Source: an uncultured Bacilli bacterium
Lineage (GTDB): Bacteria > Bacillota_I > Bacilli_A > RF39 > UBA660
Assembly: GCA_944368875.1 (NCBI GenBank)
Contig: CALVXF010000052.1
Span: forward strand, 1 to 33,686
Direction: 5' to 3'
Length of the DNA stretch: 33,686 nt
The notes under the pieces were generated by a model, which saw only the letters and a list, made by a program, of their open reading frames with translations, ran no database searches and was not told the origin of the DNA. Position 1 is the first letter of the stretch; the number at the start of each line of letters is the position of its first letter. Below are positions 7,483-15,805 of this stretch, piece after piece. A program made the translations under genes and the position numbers.

Positions 7483-7502
7483 AAGTCCTCCTTATGATTA
7501 AG
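7474..7502 (-). promoter_or_regulatory. Perfect 12-bp hairpin enclosing the SD and start codon
   Basis: On the minus strand CTTAATCATAAG, loop GAGGA, then CTTATGATTAAG. The loop is the Shine-Dalgarno core and the 3' arm carries the ATG, so folding would hide both from the ribosome. Confidence 0.7.
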
Positions 7503-7519
7503 ATAACAAAAACTCTTCT

Positions 7520-7600
7520 ACTTGTCTTCTAATTCGACATAACTAGTGTATATTCGTCCCGACAAGTCAGTATTATACTCTATTTTTAAAATATTTGCAA
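7520..7600 (-). promoter_or_regulatory. Promoter and structured 5' leader of the small ORF
   Basis: The -35 element TTGCAA (7595-7600) and -10 element TATAAT (7572-7577) are 17 bp apart, predicting a start near 7565. The transcript would begin with ACTTGTC (7567-7561), which pairs with GACAAGT (7526-7520), a 7-bp stem closing a 34-nt interval. Confidence 0.65.
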
Positions 7601-7644
7601 ACTTCATCTTACTATATATTATTCTAAGTATTTAATAAGGTTCC

Positions 7645-8211
7645 TTAATTACAGGTTTTCCCTCTTATATATTTTTTACATTCTCCGTTGTTAGAATCGA
7701 TTACATATTTAACGGTTTCTCCTTCATAACCGCTACCATCACTATTAACAAAACAATATTGGCTTTCTACTTCTTGCCACTGTGAATAATCACAGCTTTT
7801 GTTAATCGCAACTTCTTTTTTTTCTTTACTTGTTCCAATAAAAGGTATATAACCTACAAAAAGGCCAATTGTAAAAGCGATTAAGAAATATAAAGCAATA
7901 TTATCCCAACCAACATTTTTAATTGAATTTAAATTATCTTTTTCACTAACTTTTTTAACCCTATTTTTAGTTTTAACTTCTTTTTGATAATAGGCAAAAC
8001 ATTTTTTAATATATTTATTTATTATCTTAATTAAGTTTCTAAAGTGTCTATATAAATATTTATATATTATATTTATATCTTGTTGAAAAGAATGATAATC
8101 AACTGTATCCCATAATCTATGATATAACAAATCTAGTTGTTCGATATTTTTCAATAATTCTTTAATCTCACGATTTGTTCTAGCTTTTTTTAGCTTTTTC
8201 TTCCTTTTCAT
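7645..8211 (-). CDS. Unknown single-pass membrane protein with a four-Cys outer domain
   Basis: A 188-aa protein I do not recognise. The N-terminal part (residues 1-100) is very basic and rich in Lys, Tyr and Ile, with helical character. One transmembrane helix lies at about residues 104-125 (NIALYFLIAFTIGLFVGYIPFI). The last 60 residues should be outside the cell and hold four Cys (140, 153, 178, 187) in a CDYSQWQEV...YC...GSGYEGETVKYVID...C...C pattern that loosely recalls a thrombospondin-type or other disulfide-closed module. It has its own promoter, just after the DHHW gene. The gene is well supported and its function is unknown. Confidence 0.7.
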   Translation of the reverse strand: MKRKKKLKKARTNREIKELLKNIEQLDLLYHRLWDTVDYHSFQQDINIIYKYLYRHFRNLIKIINKYIKKCFAYYQKEVKTKNRVKKVSEKDNLNSIKNVGWDNIALYFLIAFTIGLFVGYIPFIGTSKEKKEVAINKSCDYSQWQEVESQYCFVNSDGSGYEGETVKYVIDSNNGECKKYIRGKTCN

Positions 8212-8249
8212 AGTAACACCCCTTTATACAATCATATGTGCCAAGTAAT

Positions 8250-8277
8250 ATTATATAAATAAAAATAGTTTTGTCAA
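8250..8277 (-). promoter_or_regulatory. Promoter of the four-Cys membrane protein gene
   Basis: Exact consensus hexamers TTGACA (8272-8277) and TATAAT (8250-8255) with a 16-bp spacer lie right after the DHHW stop codon. No terminator is seen between the two genes. Confidence 0.75.
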
Positions 8278-8292
8278 TTAAATATCCATAAA

Positions 8293-9423
8293 TTAATTAA
8301 TACTATAAATACCAGTATCAGTATCTAAAGTATTCATATTATATAAAAACAAACTATCTGTAATTTCATATGTTTTGATATATTCAGTAATACTATTTTT
8401 GTAATAGCGCGGATCTATTACATGAATTTCTTGATAATTATATGTTAAAAAAGGAATTAAACTATTAGCGTAACTATCTTTAATAACTAATAATTTCTTA
8501 TTATTGTTATTTTTATTATTAGTTATTTTAATAAGTGGAACATTATTATCTAAAAAGAAAGAATATTTGTCTTTGGTTTCTAAATAACTATAGACATACA
8601 TTGAATCTGAAGTAATAACTTCCTCACCTTTTACATACTCTACTTTGATATCTGTTTGTGTTTTGGGTGTAAATAAATATATACTATCAGGTTGATAATT
8701 ATAAATATTCGTCTTAGAATACAAAGTACCATTAAAATCATCAGTAACTTCTGTAATTAAATAATCATTAATACTTAAATAAGATAAAGAATTAGCTTCA
8801 CAATATGAAACATATGCATAATAAGCTGCATAAGTTGTCCAATGATGATCAAGACGATAATACATAGGATATATATTATTGTGTTCTAACAAAGTATCTC
8901 TTACATCAATTGAAGCAAAACTAATATTTTGATAAATCTCATCGATAGTTTCAAATTGACTGTAGTAACTGGCAAAAAGAGGTAATTTAGAACTATTAAT
9001 ACTAATACTTGTAGGAACAAGCATTAGATTATTATTAATATGTTTATTTCGTAAATAAAAACTATTTAAAACATTAATAAAGCGTTCTGTATTAGTAGGT
9101 AAATTATAATCTTCTAATAAATACTCATCACTACCTAAAAAAACACTATTAATTTTTGTCTTACCTAATAATATTTCGACTTCGCTTTTAATCCCCATAA
9201 AGAAATCACGAAAAGAAAAATGATCAGTTATAAAATTTTCTAATTGTTTAATATATTTTCCACTAGTAAAAGAATCCCAGGAAAAAGAAGGAAAACTTTG
9301 TAAATAACGATTTTCATTTTCACTAAAATTGTGATTTATATTAAAACTAAAAGTCAAGATAAAAAATAAAACTAAAATACTGAAAAAAATACCGATAAGA
9401 CGAAAATATTTATTTTTTTCCAT
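8293..9423 (-). CDS. DHHW-family protein (AlgJ/AlgX-like, surface glycan O-acylation)
   Basis: A 376-aa protein with one N-terminal transmembrane anchor (about residues 8-28) and an extracellular SGNH/AlgX-like domain. The family motif DHHW is at residues 192-195 within RLDHHWTTYAA. Such proteins work with MBOAT acyltransferases that export acyl groups, usually acetyl, onto extracellular polysaccharide or teichoic acid; the substrate here is unknown. The ATG at 9423 is the start because GAGGTGG is at the right distance; that site overlaps the TGA stop of the MBOAT gene, so the two are translationally coupled. No terminator follows. Confidence 0.88.
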   Translation of the reverse strand: MEKNKYFRLIGIFFSILVLFFILTFSFNINHNFSENENRYLQSFPSFSWDSFTSGKYIKQLENFITDHFSFRDFFMGIKSEVEILLGKTKINSVFLGSDEYLLEDYNLPTNTERFINVLNSFYLRNKHINNNLMLVPTSISINSSKLPLFASYYSQFETIDEIYQNISFASIDVRDTLLEHNNIYPMYYRLDHHWTTYAAYYAYVSYCEANSLSYLSINDYLITEVTDDFNGTLYSKTNIYNYQPDSIYLFTPKTQTDIKVEYVKGEEVITSDSMYVYSYLETKDKYSFFLDNNVPLIKITNNKNNNNKKLLVIKDSYANSLIPFLTYNYQEIHVIDPRYYKNSITEYIKTYEITDSLFLYNMNTLDTDTGIYSIN

Positions 9424-9431
9424 ATGCCACC

Positions 9432-10862
9432 TCAAAACCTAAAATACAAAAAAGGATTATATGTATCACTTACTAAGTAAGCAACACTAATTACAAACAA
9501 TAACATATATATAATAATAAAAATTAAAGAATAGATAAGTTTTAATTTAGGATTAGTAACATTATTTAACCAATTAGTAATTTTTAAATAAAGCGGTGTT
9601 GAAAATAAAATACCAATCGCAATAATTAAAAAATAAGAACAAAAATAATAAATTGTTTTAGTGCTGATAAAGCGGTCAAAACCAAAAAACATTGTCAATA
9701 GATATTCTTTAGGATATAGCATATCACTAGATGCAAAAATAGCCCAACCAATCAACAATAATATAATAGTATAAGCATGTTTAACAACATTGTTTTGTCT
9801 TTTTAACCATTTCGCAATAACAAATTTTTCAATTAAAAGAATGATACCAAAATATAATCCCCATAAAACAAAATTCCAACTTGCTCCATGCCACAAACCA
9901 GTTAATAACCAGACAATTAATATATTACGAATATTAACTATTTTACTAACACGTGATCCACCTAATGGTATATATACATAGTCTTTAAAAAAACTAGATA
10001 AACTTATATGCCAACGATGCCAAAAATCAGTAATTGTTTTAGCAATATATGGATAATTGAAGTTTTCTAAATAATGGAATCCTAACATTTTACCTAGTCC
10101 AATTGCCATATCTGAATAACCACTAAAATCAAAATATATTTGTAAAGCAAAAGCTAAAATACCTAACCATGTCATAACTAATGTTAATTCAAGCGATGGT
10201 ATTGTAGATACTTCGTGCCATAATAAACCTATATTGTTAGCGATTAAAACTTTTTTAAAAAGACCTTGAAGAAAACGAATTACACCTTGGTTAAATAAAC
10301 TATAATTAATTTTGCGATGATGTAATTCTTCACTAACCGTCTCATAACGAACGATTGGGCCAGCTATTAATTGGGGAAACATACAAACATATGTCATAAA
10401 AGTAGAAAAACTTTTTTCATAATTTACTTTCCCGCGATAAACATCAATACTATAACTCATTGTTTGAAAAGTAAAAAAACTAATACCAATAGGCAATCCT
10501 AAATTTAAAGGTTGTATTGATAGATTAAATATATTATTTATATTAGCAATTATAAAATCAGCATATTTAAAAAAACCTAATAAACTTAAATTAATAATAA
10601 TAGATATGACTAAAAATAATTTTTTGATTTTAGGTTCATGCCAATATTTATTAATCATCTTACCATTATAAAAATCAACTAAACTAGAAAAAAGCATAAG
10701 ACCAATATAAATTGGTTCGCCCCAAGCATAAAAAATTAAACTTCCAATCAAAAGAACTATATTTTTCCACATAATTCCTTTACGCTTAAAAGGAACTAAA
10801 TAATAAACTATTAAAAATAGTGGTAAAAAGAAAAATAAAAAAGGAATACTACTGAAAACCAT
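9432..10862 (-). CDS. MBOAT-family O-acyltransferase (AlgI/DltB-like)
   Basis: A 476-aa polytopic membrane protein with about ten or more hydrophobic segments. The AlgI-type core is clear: LIAGPIVRYE, FDFSGYSDMAIGLGKMLG, NFNYPYIAKTITDFWHRWHISLSSFFKDYVYIPLGG, and the catalytic histidine His325 in LTGLWHGASWNF. It probably moves an acyl group across the membrane for transfer to a surface glycan, together with the DHHW partner encoded immediately downstream. DltB itself is less likely because dltA, dltC and dltD are absent here and a DHHW gene is next door. AGGATG is the ribosome site, and the gene has its own extended -10 promoter. Confidence 0.92.
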   Translation of the reverse strand: MVFSSIPFLFFFLPLFLIVYYLVPFKRKGIMWKNIVLLIGSLIFYAWGEPIYIGLMLFSSLVDFYNGKMINKYWHEPKIKKLFLVISIIINLSLLGFFKYADFIIANINNIFNLSIQPLNLGLPIGISFFTFQTMSYSIDVYRGKVNYEKSFSTFMTYVCMFPQLIAGPIVRYETVSEELHHRKINYSLFNQGVIRFLQGLFKKVLIANNIGLLWHEVSTIPSLELTLVMTWLGILAFALQIYFDFSGYSDMAIGLGKMLGFHYLENFNYPYIAKTITDFWHRWHISLSSFFKDYVYIPLGGSRVSKIVNIRNILIVWLLTGLWHGASWNFVLWGLYFGIILLIEKFVIAKWLKRQNNVVKHAYTIILLLIGWAIFASSDMLYPKEYLLTMFFGFDRFISTKTIYYFCSYFLIIAIGILFSTPLYLKITNWLNNVTNPKLKLIYSLIFIIIYMLLFVISVAYLVSDTYNPFLYFRF

Positions 10863-10883
10863 AACATCATCCTAACTATATTT

Positions 10884-10892
10884 ATTATACCA
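10884..10892 (-). promoter_or_regulatory. Extended -10 promoter of the MBOAT-DHHW operon
   Basis: TGGTATAAT, an extended -10 element, lies about 20 bp before the MBOAT start and directly after the terminator of the lipoprotein gene. No clear -35 is seen. Confidence 0.55.
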
Positions 10893-10919
10893 AAAAATAG
10901 AGAAAAATCTCTATTTTTT
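10892..10919 (-). terminator. Terminator of the lipoprotein gene
   Basis: A 12-bp stem, AAAAAATAGAGA with TCTCTATTTTTT, has a 4-nt loop and overlaps the stop codon of the lipoprotein gene. Confidence 0.8.
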
Positions 10920-11708
10920 ATTACTATTTATAACATCTAAAACTTTATCATTTGCACTAGAAATTATGTAAACTAAATAATTACCAATTTCTACTTCTTC
11001 ACGCTCACGCACAAGTTTAGCTTGTGCTGGTAAATACAAATCCCATTGGGTTTGTAGACTAGTCATATAAACATCCATTAAAGACTTAACTGCTTCCTTT
11101 TTTCCATCTTCAGGTTTAATAATAATATATTGTTCAGCACTTGTAATAAACATTGGTGTTGCGATTAAGTATTCACTAACTAAATCAGAAGAAATATTTA
11201 ATGAAGTAGTATTTTCGGCATACATTAAGTTATTATAAACATTAGAGTAAGCATCTTCATTTGCTTTTTTTAAAACTTCATCGTCATTAGTAGAAGCAAC
11301 ATAGATAGTATAATCACCTATTTTATCTGTTTTATAAGAATTATATTGTGAAAAATAATTATCTAATTCTGTTATTAGTTTCTCATCTTCGATATTTCCA
11401 ACAAAATATGCATTAGTAGCATCTTCATTAACACCAAAACTAAAATCATAATTATCTTCTTCAAAACTAATATAGTCTTTAGTTAAACCATATTCTTCTA
11501 GATCATATTCGTAAACATCAACAAGATTAGTCATATATTCACTATTTGCAATACTTTGTGCAATATTAACTCGATTAACTTGATCAGTCTTTAGATTTTC
11601 TAAATCTATTTTAATTTGTTCTAAATCCAAAGTGACATCTGCACCACATCCCGTTAAACTAAATAAACTCGTAAAAATCATTAATAAACCTACTATTTTC
11701 TTTTTCAT
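10911..11708 (-). CDS. DUF4358-like lipoprotein with two tandem repeats of the domain
   Basis: A 265-aa protein with a clear lipoprotein signal: MKKK, a hydrophobic core and lipobox LTGC with Cys21. The rest seems to be two copies of one domain of about 110 residues. Each copy begins with a Leu/Ile-rich helix region, continues with a short strand region, and ends in a closely similar phrase: IGDYTIYVASTNDDEVL (about residues 135-152) and IGNYLVYIISSANDKVL (about 241-258). The strand-helix-strand pattern with a final xxGxYxVYIxS fits DUF4358, a lipoprotein family often found near MBOAT/DHHW genes in Clostridia; here it precedes them. Function is unknown, plausibly an accessory to glycan acylation. 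AAGGAGGG precedes the ATG, and a TGATATAAT extended -10 (to 11732) serves as promoter. Confidence 0.7.
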   Translation of the reverse strand: MKKKIVGLLMIFTSLFSLTGCGADVTLDLEQIKIDLENLKTDQVNRVNIAQSIANSEYMTNLVDVYEYDLEEYGLTKDYISFEEDNYDFSFGVNEDATNAYFVGNIEDEKLITELDNYFSQYNSYKTDKIGDYTIYVASTNDDEVLKKANEDAYSNVYNNLMYAENTTSLNISSDLVSEYLIATPMFITSAEQYIIIKPEDGKKEAVKSLMDVYMTSLQTQWDLYLPAQAKLVREREEVEIGNYLVYIISSANDKVLDVINSNKK

Positions 11709-11745
11709 TTCCTACCCTCCTTTTTAATTATATCATACATAACAA

Positions 11746-11771
11746 AAAAATGAACAAAATTGTTCATTTTT
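11746..11771 (-). terminator. ftsZ terminator
   Basis: A 12-bp perfect stem, AAAAATGAACAA with TTGTTCATTTTT, has a 2-nt centre and is followed by a U run; it starts at the ftsZ stop codon. Confidence 0.8.
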
Positions 11772-12840
11772 AAAAACCACGTTTCTTTAAGAATGAAGGA
11801 ATATCTAATTGTGACGTACTACTTCTATCATCATCACTTGTCTGTTCTTTCAACCCTTCTCTTCTCGTATAAGAATGATATAAAGGTTCAGCTTCTTCTT
11901 CAAAACCAGTTGCGATAACTGTAACAATTACTTCATCATTTAAATTTTCATTAATAACTGCCCCAAAAATAGTATTGATATCAGTATTAGCGCTTTCACG
12001 AATAACTTGAGTAGCTTCATCTACTTCATACAAAGTTAAGTTAGCACCACCTGTAACATTAATAATCGCATCAGTTGCCCCACTTATACTTGTTTCTAGT
12101 AAAGGACTAGAAACAGCTTCACGAGCAGCATCAGCAGCTCTATTTTCACCTACACCCATACCAATTCCTATTAAAGCACTACCTTTTTTCTCCATAATAG
12201 TTTTAACATCGGCAAAGTCTAAGTTAATAAGACCAGCAACCGCTATTAAGTCACTAATTGATTGAACTCCACGACGTAGTACATTATCGACTTCTTTAAA
12301 AGAATCAAGAAGTGGTGTTGATTTATCAATAATCTCATGCAAACGATCATTAGGAATAACAATCAATGTATCTACATGTTTTTTTAATTCTTCTAGACCA
12401 GATAAAGCATTTTCCATTCTCTTTCGTCCTTCAAAAGAAAATGGTTTAGTAACAATACCAACAGTTAAAGCTCCAAGTTGTTGAGCAATATCAGCAATAA
12501 CTGGTGCTGCACCAGTTCCTGTTCCACCACCCATACCACAAGTAACGAAAACCATATCAGCTCCTTCTAGAACTTTTTCTAATTCTTCTTTTGTTTCTAA
12601 AGCTGCTTCGCGTCCAACTTCAGGTTTCGCACCAGCTCCTAGACCACCTGTTAATTCTTCACCTAATTGAATTTTAATATCTGCTTTAGAATTATTTAAA
12701 ACTTGACGATCGGTATTAGCAACAATAAATTCAACGCCTTTAACACCTGATTCAATCATTCGGTTAACAGCATTATTACCGCCGCCACCTACTCCTATAA
12801 CTTTAATTTTAGCTAATTGTTCCATTTCTAGTCCAATCAT
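11770..12840 (-). CDS. ftsZ: Cell division protein FtsZ
   Basis: A 356-aa tubulin-like GTPase that forms the division ring. The N-terminal nucleotide-binding strand is [15 protein letters not shown], the tubulin signature GGGTGTG is at residues 104-110, and the T7 catalytic loop NLDFAD is at 206-211. A short linker leads to the C-terminal peptide [11 protein letters not shown] that binds FtsA and other partners. The ATG at 12840 is the start because GAGGAGG is at ideal spacing. An in-frame ATG at 12855 would overlap the ftsA stop and lacks a site. It is the last gene of murG-murB-ftsQ-ftsA-ftsZ. Confidence 0.98.
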   Translation of the reverse strand: MIGLEMEQLAKIKVIGVGGGGNNAVNRMIESGVKGVEFIVANTDRQVLNNSKADIKIQLGEELTGGLGAGAKPEVGREAALETKEELEKVLEGADMVFVTCGMGGGTGTGAAPVIADIAQQLGALTVGIVTKPFSFEGRKRMENALSGLEELKKHVDTLIVIPNDRLHEIIDKSTPLLDSFKEVDNVLRRGVQSISDLIAVAGLINLDFADVKTIMEKKGSALIGIGMGVGENRAADAAREAVSSPLLETSISGATDAIINVTGGANLTLYEVDEATQVIRESANTDINTIFGAVINENLNDEVIVTVIATGFEEEAEPLYHSYTRREGLKEQTSDDDRSSTSQLDIPSFLKKRGF

Positions 12841-12851
12841 AAATATCCTCC

Positions 12852-14108
12852 TCATTCGTTGAAAAAGTAACCAAATACTTTTCCTAACATTGTTTCTGAT
12901 TCACTTGCTATATTCCTTTTAACAGAAGACATTTCTTCTTCATCGCCACGAGATAGCATAGAATAACGTTTCCCCTTTAAATCTAATTTATCTATAAAAT
13001 ACATCATGTTTCCAATAGCAGTACTATACTTATTATTTCTAAGTCCTACTATCTTCACATTACCTATTATAGCACAAGTTCCAAAAAATGCACCTATTAT
13101 TTCATTAAAATTATGCATATTAGTAACTCCACCAGTAAAAATCACATAACTTAGTTCCCTATTAGTTAATATTTCAATTTCTTGTTTTATTAACCCCATA
13201 ATTTCTTCAAGACGTGCTTGAATTACTTCAGATACTTCATATTGATTTAATTTTAATTTTTCACCATCGATATTAAAGCATTCATAAAAATCACTGACAC
13301 TCGCATTAGTTTTAGAAGCTAGAGCAAAGTTTTCTTTCAACCTGACAGCATCTTCTCTATTTAATTTATACATATACATAAGGTCGTTGTCAACTGCCAA
13401 TCCCCCTATTTGTATAATTGAACTTTTTAAAGGAATCGCTTTATTATACAAAGAAACCGTAGTTGTCTCTGAACCTATATTAATAACTGCTCCTACTTTA
13501 TTTGTAATAGCTTTTGATTTTAAAGCATAAATATCGCCAATACTACTGATACTGATTTCAACTGTTTCAATTCCAATATTATCAAGTAATGATAAAACTG
13601 AATAAACATTTTTAATAGGTACTGTTATAACAATTCCTCGAACTTTTAAAACTGAACCTACATATCCTTTAGGATCTAAAATACCTGTTACACCATCGAC
13701 TTGAAAATCAACCGGTAAAATCGCAACAATTTCTTTAGCACTAGTAGCTTTAGGTTTAGCAGCAACTTGAAGCACACGATCAATATCATTGCCATCAATT
13801 GTTCCAGGATTACCAAATTCATCCAATGCTACTTTAACTTCACCTGTAACCATCGCATATTCATTAAAATAACTTGGAATATTAGTAATAACTTTTTTAA
13901 TTTTAATACCTAATTGTGTCTCAACTTCATAGATAGCTTTCTTAATTGCTTTAGCTACCTTATTAGGATCTACTATCAATCCTCTTTTAATGCCTTCAGA
14001 TTTAGCTTGGGCAGCTGCTAACAAATTAAGTTTTTGATTGAATAATTCACAAGTAATTACTTTAATTGTATCAGAACCAATATCAATACTTGTATAAATC
14101 TGCTTCAC
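12852..14108 (-). CDS. ftsA: Cell division protein FtsA
   Basis: A 418-aa actin-fold ATPase that ties FtsZ filaments to the membrane. The phosphate-1 region is [15 protein letters not shown] (residues 8-22), the phosphate-2 strand is [16 protein letters not shown], and the adenosine motif is [11 protein letters not shown]. The C-terminal end [15 protein letters not shown] is the amphipathic membrane-binding helix. Translation starts at a GTG (14108) with AGGAG 8 nt upstream. It lies 11 nt before ftsZ and has its own promoter after ftsQ. Confidence 0.96.
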   Translation of the reverse strand: MKQIYTSIDIGSDTIKVITCELFNQKLNLLAAAQAKSEGIKRGLIVDPNKVAKAIKKAIYEVETQLGIKIKKVITNIPSYFNEYAMVTGEVKVALDEFGNPGTIDGNDIDRVLQVAAKPKATSAKEIVAILPVDFQVDGVTGILDPKGYVGSVLKVRGIVITVPIKNVYSVLSLLDNIGIETVEISISSIGDIYALKSKAITNKVGAVINIGSETTTVSLYNKAIPLKSSIIQIGGLAVDNDLMYMYKLNREDAVRLKENFALASKTNASVSDFYECFNIDGEKLKLNQYEVSEVIQARLEEIMGLIKQEIEILTNRELSYVIFTGGVTNMHNFNEIIGAFFGTCAIIGNVKIVGLRNNKYSTAIGNMMYFIDKLDLKGKRYSMLSRGDEEEMSSVKRNIASESETMLGKVFGYFFNE

Positions 14109-14134
14109 TAAATCATCTCCTACACTATAGTTTA

Positions 14135-14163
14135 ATTATACTATATATTTAGGCGAAGGTAAA
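14135..14163 (-). promoter_or_regulatory. ftsA-ftsZ promoter
   Basis: TTTACC (14158-14163) and TATAAT (14135-14140) with a 17-bp spacer lie in the 72-bp gap between ftsQ and ftsA, so ftsA-ftsZ can be expressed apart from murG-murB-ftsQ. Confidence 0.6.
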
Positions 14164-14180
14164 GAAATAAAATGAAAACA

Positions 14181-14894
14181 TCATTCAAAAACTTCAAAAG
14201 AATTGCCTACATTTAAATACAAAATACCTTTTTGATCAGGGAATTCTTTAATAATTGAAACATAACTATTGATATTATCCCATTTCGTTATTGTAAGATA
14301 TACATAATTACCATCACGCATCGCGAGTAAAAATCTTTGATCATCAACATCATCAGGATCATATTTTATCTCAGAAATACGATTAATAATTTCATAATCT
14401 ACCTTTTGCATGGCTTCGACAAAAGAATCATATATAACATCAGGAACATAATTAATTAAAAGTGGAGCTTCATATACTTCTTCATATTGCTTACCATCTA
14501 ATAAAACACTTTGATTGAGATTAGTATTATAAAAAAGTGGATAGTTTTCATCAATAACTATAGTTAATTTGCGAAAATTTAAAATAACATCAACTTTATT
14601 AATTAATGGTTCTTCTTTTAATCTATCTTCAGCATTTAATAAAACATCGATGATACTTGGATAATCTTGTAGTTGGGCTATTTCTATTATTTCTTGATCC
14701 GCTAGCAAATTATTACCTTTAATATAAATATTAGTAATTTTAATTTGACAACAAAAATAAACAATAATACTAACTATACCACTAAAAAAAAGTAAAAGAA
14801 AGATGTTCTTCCACTTAATATGTCGTTTTGTTTTTTTGATTGTTTTTGTTGAACAAAGATTAGTTGTGTTCTTGCGTTTTTCACGACTATTCAT
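14181..14894 (-). CDS. ftsQ: Cell division protein FtsQ/DivIB
   Basis: A 237-aa bitopic membrane protein of the divisome core. A basic cytoplasmic N-terminus is followed by one transmembrane helix (about residues 30-50, IFLLLFFSGIVSIIVYFCCQI), a POTRA domain (ITNIYIKGNNLLADQEIIEIA...VDVILNFRKLTIVIDE) and a beta domain. The domain order and gene position between murB and ftsA identify it despite low sequence conservation. AGGTGAT before the ATG overlaps the murB stop region. It is somewhat shorter than Bacillus DivIB (about 260 residues). Confidence 0.9.
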   Translation of the reverse strand: MNSREKRKNTTNLCSTKTIKKTKRHIKWKNIFLLLFFSGIVSIIVYFCCQIKITNIYIKGNNLLADQEIIEIAQLQDYPSIIDVLLNAEDRLKEEPLINKVDVILNFRKLTIVIDENYPLFYNTNLNQSVLLDGKQYEEVYEAPLLINYVPDVIYDSFVEAMQKVDYEIINRISEIKYDPDDVDDQRFLLAMRDGNYVYLTITKWDNINSYVSIIKEFPDQKGILYLNVGNSFEVFE

Positions 14895-14902
14895 AATATC
14901 AC

Positions 14903-15805
14903 CTATTCTACAAATTCTTGTTCAATTTTTAAGTCAATTCCTTTTTCTTTTAATACTTCTTTCTTAATATCCATGATTAATTTTTTTATATCATCGCCTT
15001 TAGCTTTTCCAACATTTATAACAAAATTAGCGTGTTTTTCACTGACAACTGCATCCCCAACACGTCTACCTTTATAACCTACTTCTTCAATTAATTTACC
15101 TGCATAATTATCTTTGGGATTACGAAAAACACTGCCTGCACTAGGAAATTCAAGTGGTTGGCTTTGCATTCTTCTTTCTTTACGATCTTTAATGATTGAA
15201 AGAATTTCTTTAACATCACCTCTAGTTAGTTCCAAAGTTGCTTCTAAACAAATATAGCCAGGATTTTTTTGAAGAAAACTAGTGCGATAGTGAAAATCCA
15301 AATCCCTATTATAAAGTGTCACAATACGCAATTCTGGTGTTAAAACTTTAATTCGATTAACAATATATCCCATATCACTATTATAAGCACCTGCATTCAT
15401 ATAAATAGAACCACCAATTGTTCCGGGAATACCAGCTGCAAATTCCAAGCCACTTAAACCGAGATGCGATACTTTATGCGCTAATTTCATCAAAGAATAA
15501 CCTGCACCTACTGTAACCATGTTGTTCTTTATATACAAGGCATCAAATTCATCTAAGCGAATTAAAATACCATCGTATAAAGCATCCCCAAATACTAAAT
15601 TAGAACAATTTCCAATTATTTTATATTTAAGATTGTTCTCTTTAATAAAACGCATTAATAATATTAGTGCCGTTTCATTATAAGGACTTACTATACAAAG
15701 AGCCGGTCCACCAGCTTTGTATGAAGTATAATCACACATATTAGGATGTTTAATAATTGTACCAATATTAAGTTTTTCTAACTCTTTTATAATATCCATA
15801 TTCAT
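14903..15805 (-). CDS. murB: UDP-N-acetylenolpyruvoylglucosamine reductase
   Basis: A 300-aa FAD enzyme that reduces UDP-GlcNAc-enolpyruvate to UDP-MurNAc in the cytoplasm. FAD-binding features are YTSYKAGGPA, IGNCSNLVF and AAGIPGTIGGSIYMNAGAY (residues 123-141). The catalytic serine is Ser225 in PSAGSVFRNP, and Glu256 sits in SEKHANFV. The usual GNGSNLL motif has Cys in place of the second Gly. The ATG at 15805 overlaps the murG stop (ATGA); the ATG at 15799 has better spacing from AGGA and is an alternative. It is the Bacillus-type short form, in the division cluster. Confidence 0.96.
   Translation of the reverse strand: MNMDIIKELEKLNIGTIIKHPNMCDYTSYKAGGPALCIVSPYNETALILLMRFIKENNLKYKIIGNCSNLVFGDALYDGILIRLDEFDALYIKNNMVTVGAGYSLMKLAHKVSHLGLSGLEFAAGIPGTIGGSIYMNAGAYNSDMGYIVNRIKVLTPELRIVTLYNRDLDFHYRTSFLQKNPGYICLEATLELTRGDVKEILSIIKDRKERRMQSQPLEFPSAGSVFRNPKDNYAGKLIEEVGYKGRRVGDAVVSEKHANFVINVGKAKGDDIKKLIMDIKKEVLKEKGIDLKIEQEFVE

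Noticed and set aside
7384-7568. 6S RNA candidate
   Set aside because: Size is right, but the region lacks one long hairpin with a central bubble and instead has an ORF with a strong ribosome site and a terminator.
9790-9981. Plus-strand frame inside the MBOAT gene
   Set aside because: Antisense to the conserved acyltransferase core, without a ribosome site.
12841-12855. Upstream ATG for ftsZ
   Set aside because: It overlaps the ftsA stop and includes the ribosome site used for the ATG at 12840.
9432-15805. Mycoplasma genetic code (TGA as Trp)
   Set aside because: TGA ends several complete genes here (MBOAT, murG, desulfurase, pentapeptide, ruvX) at the expected family lengths, and Trp is coded by TGG.
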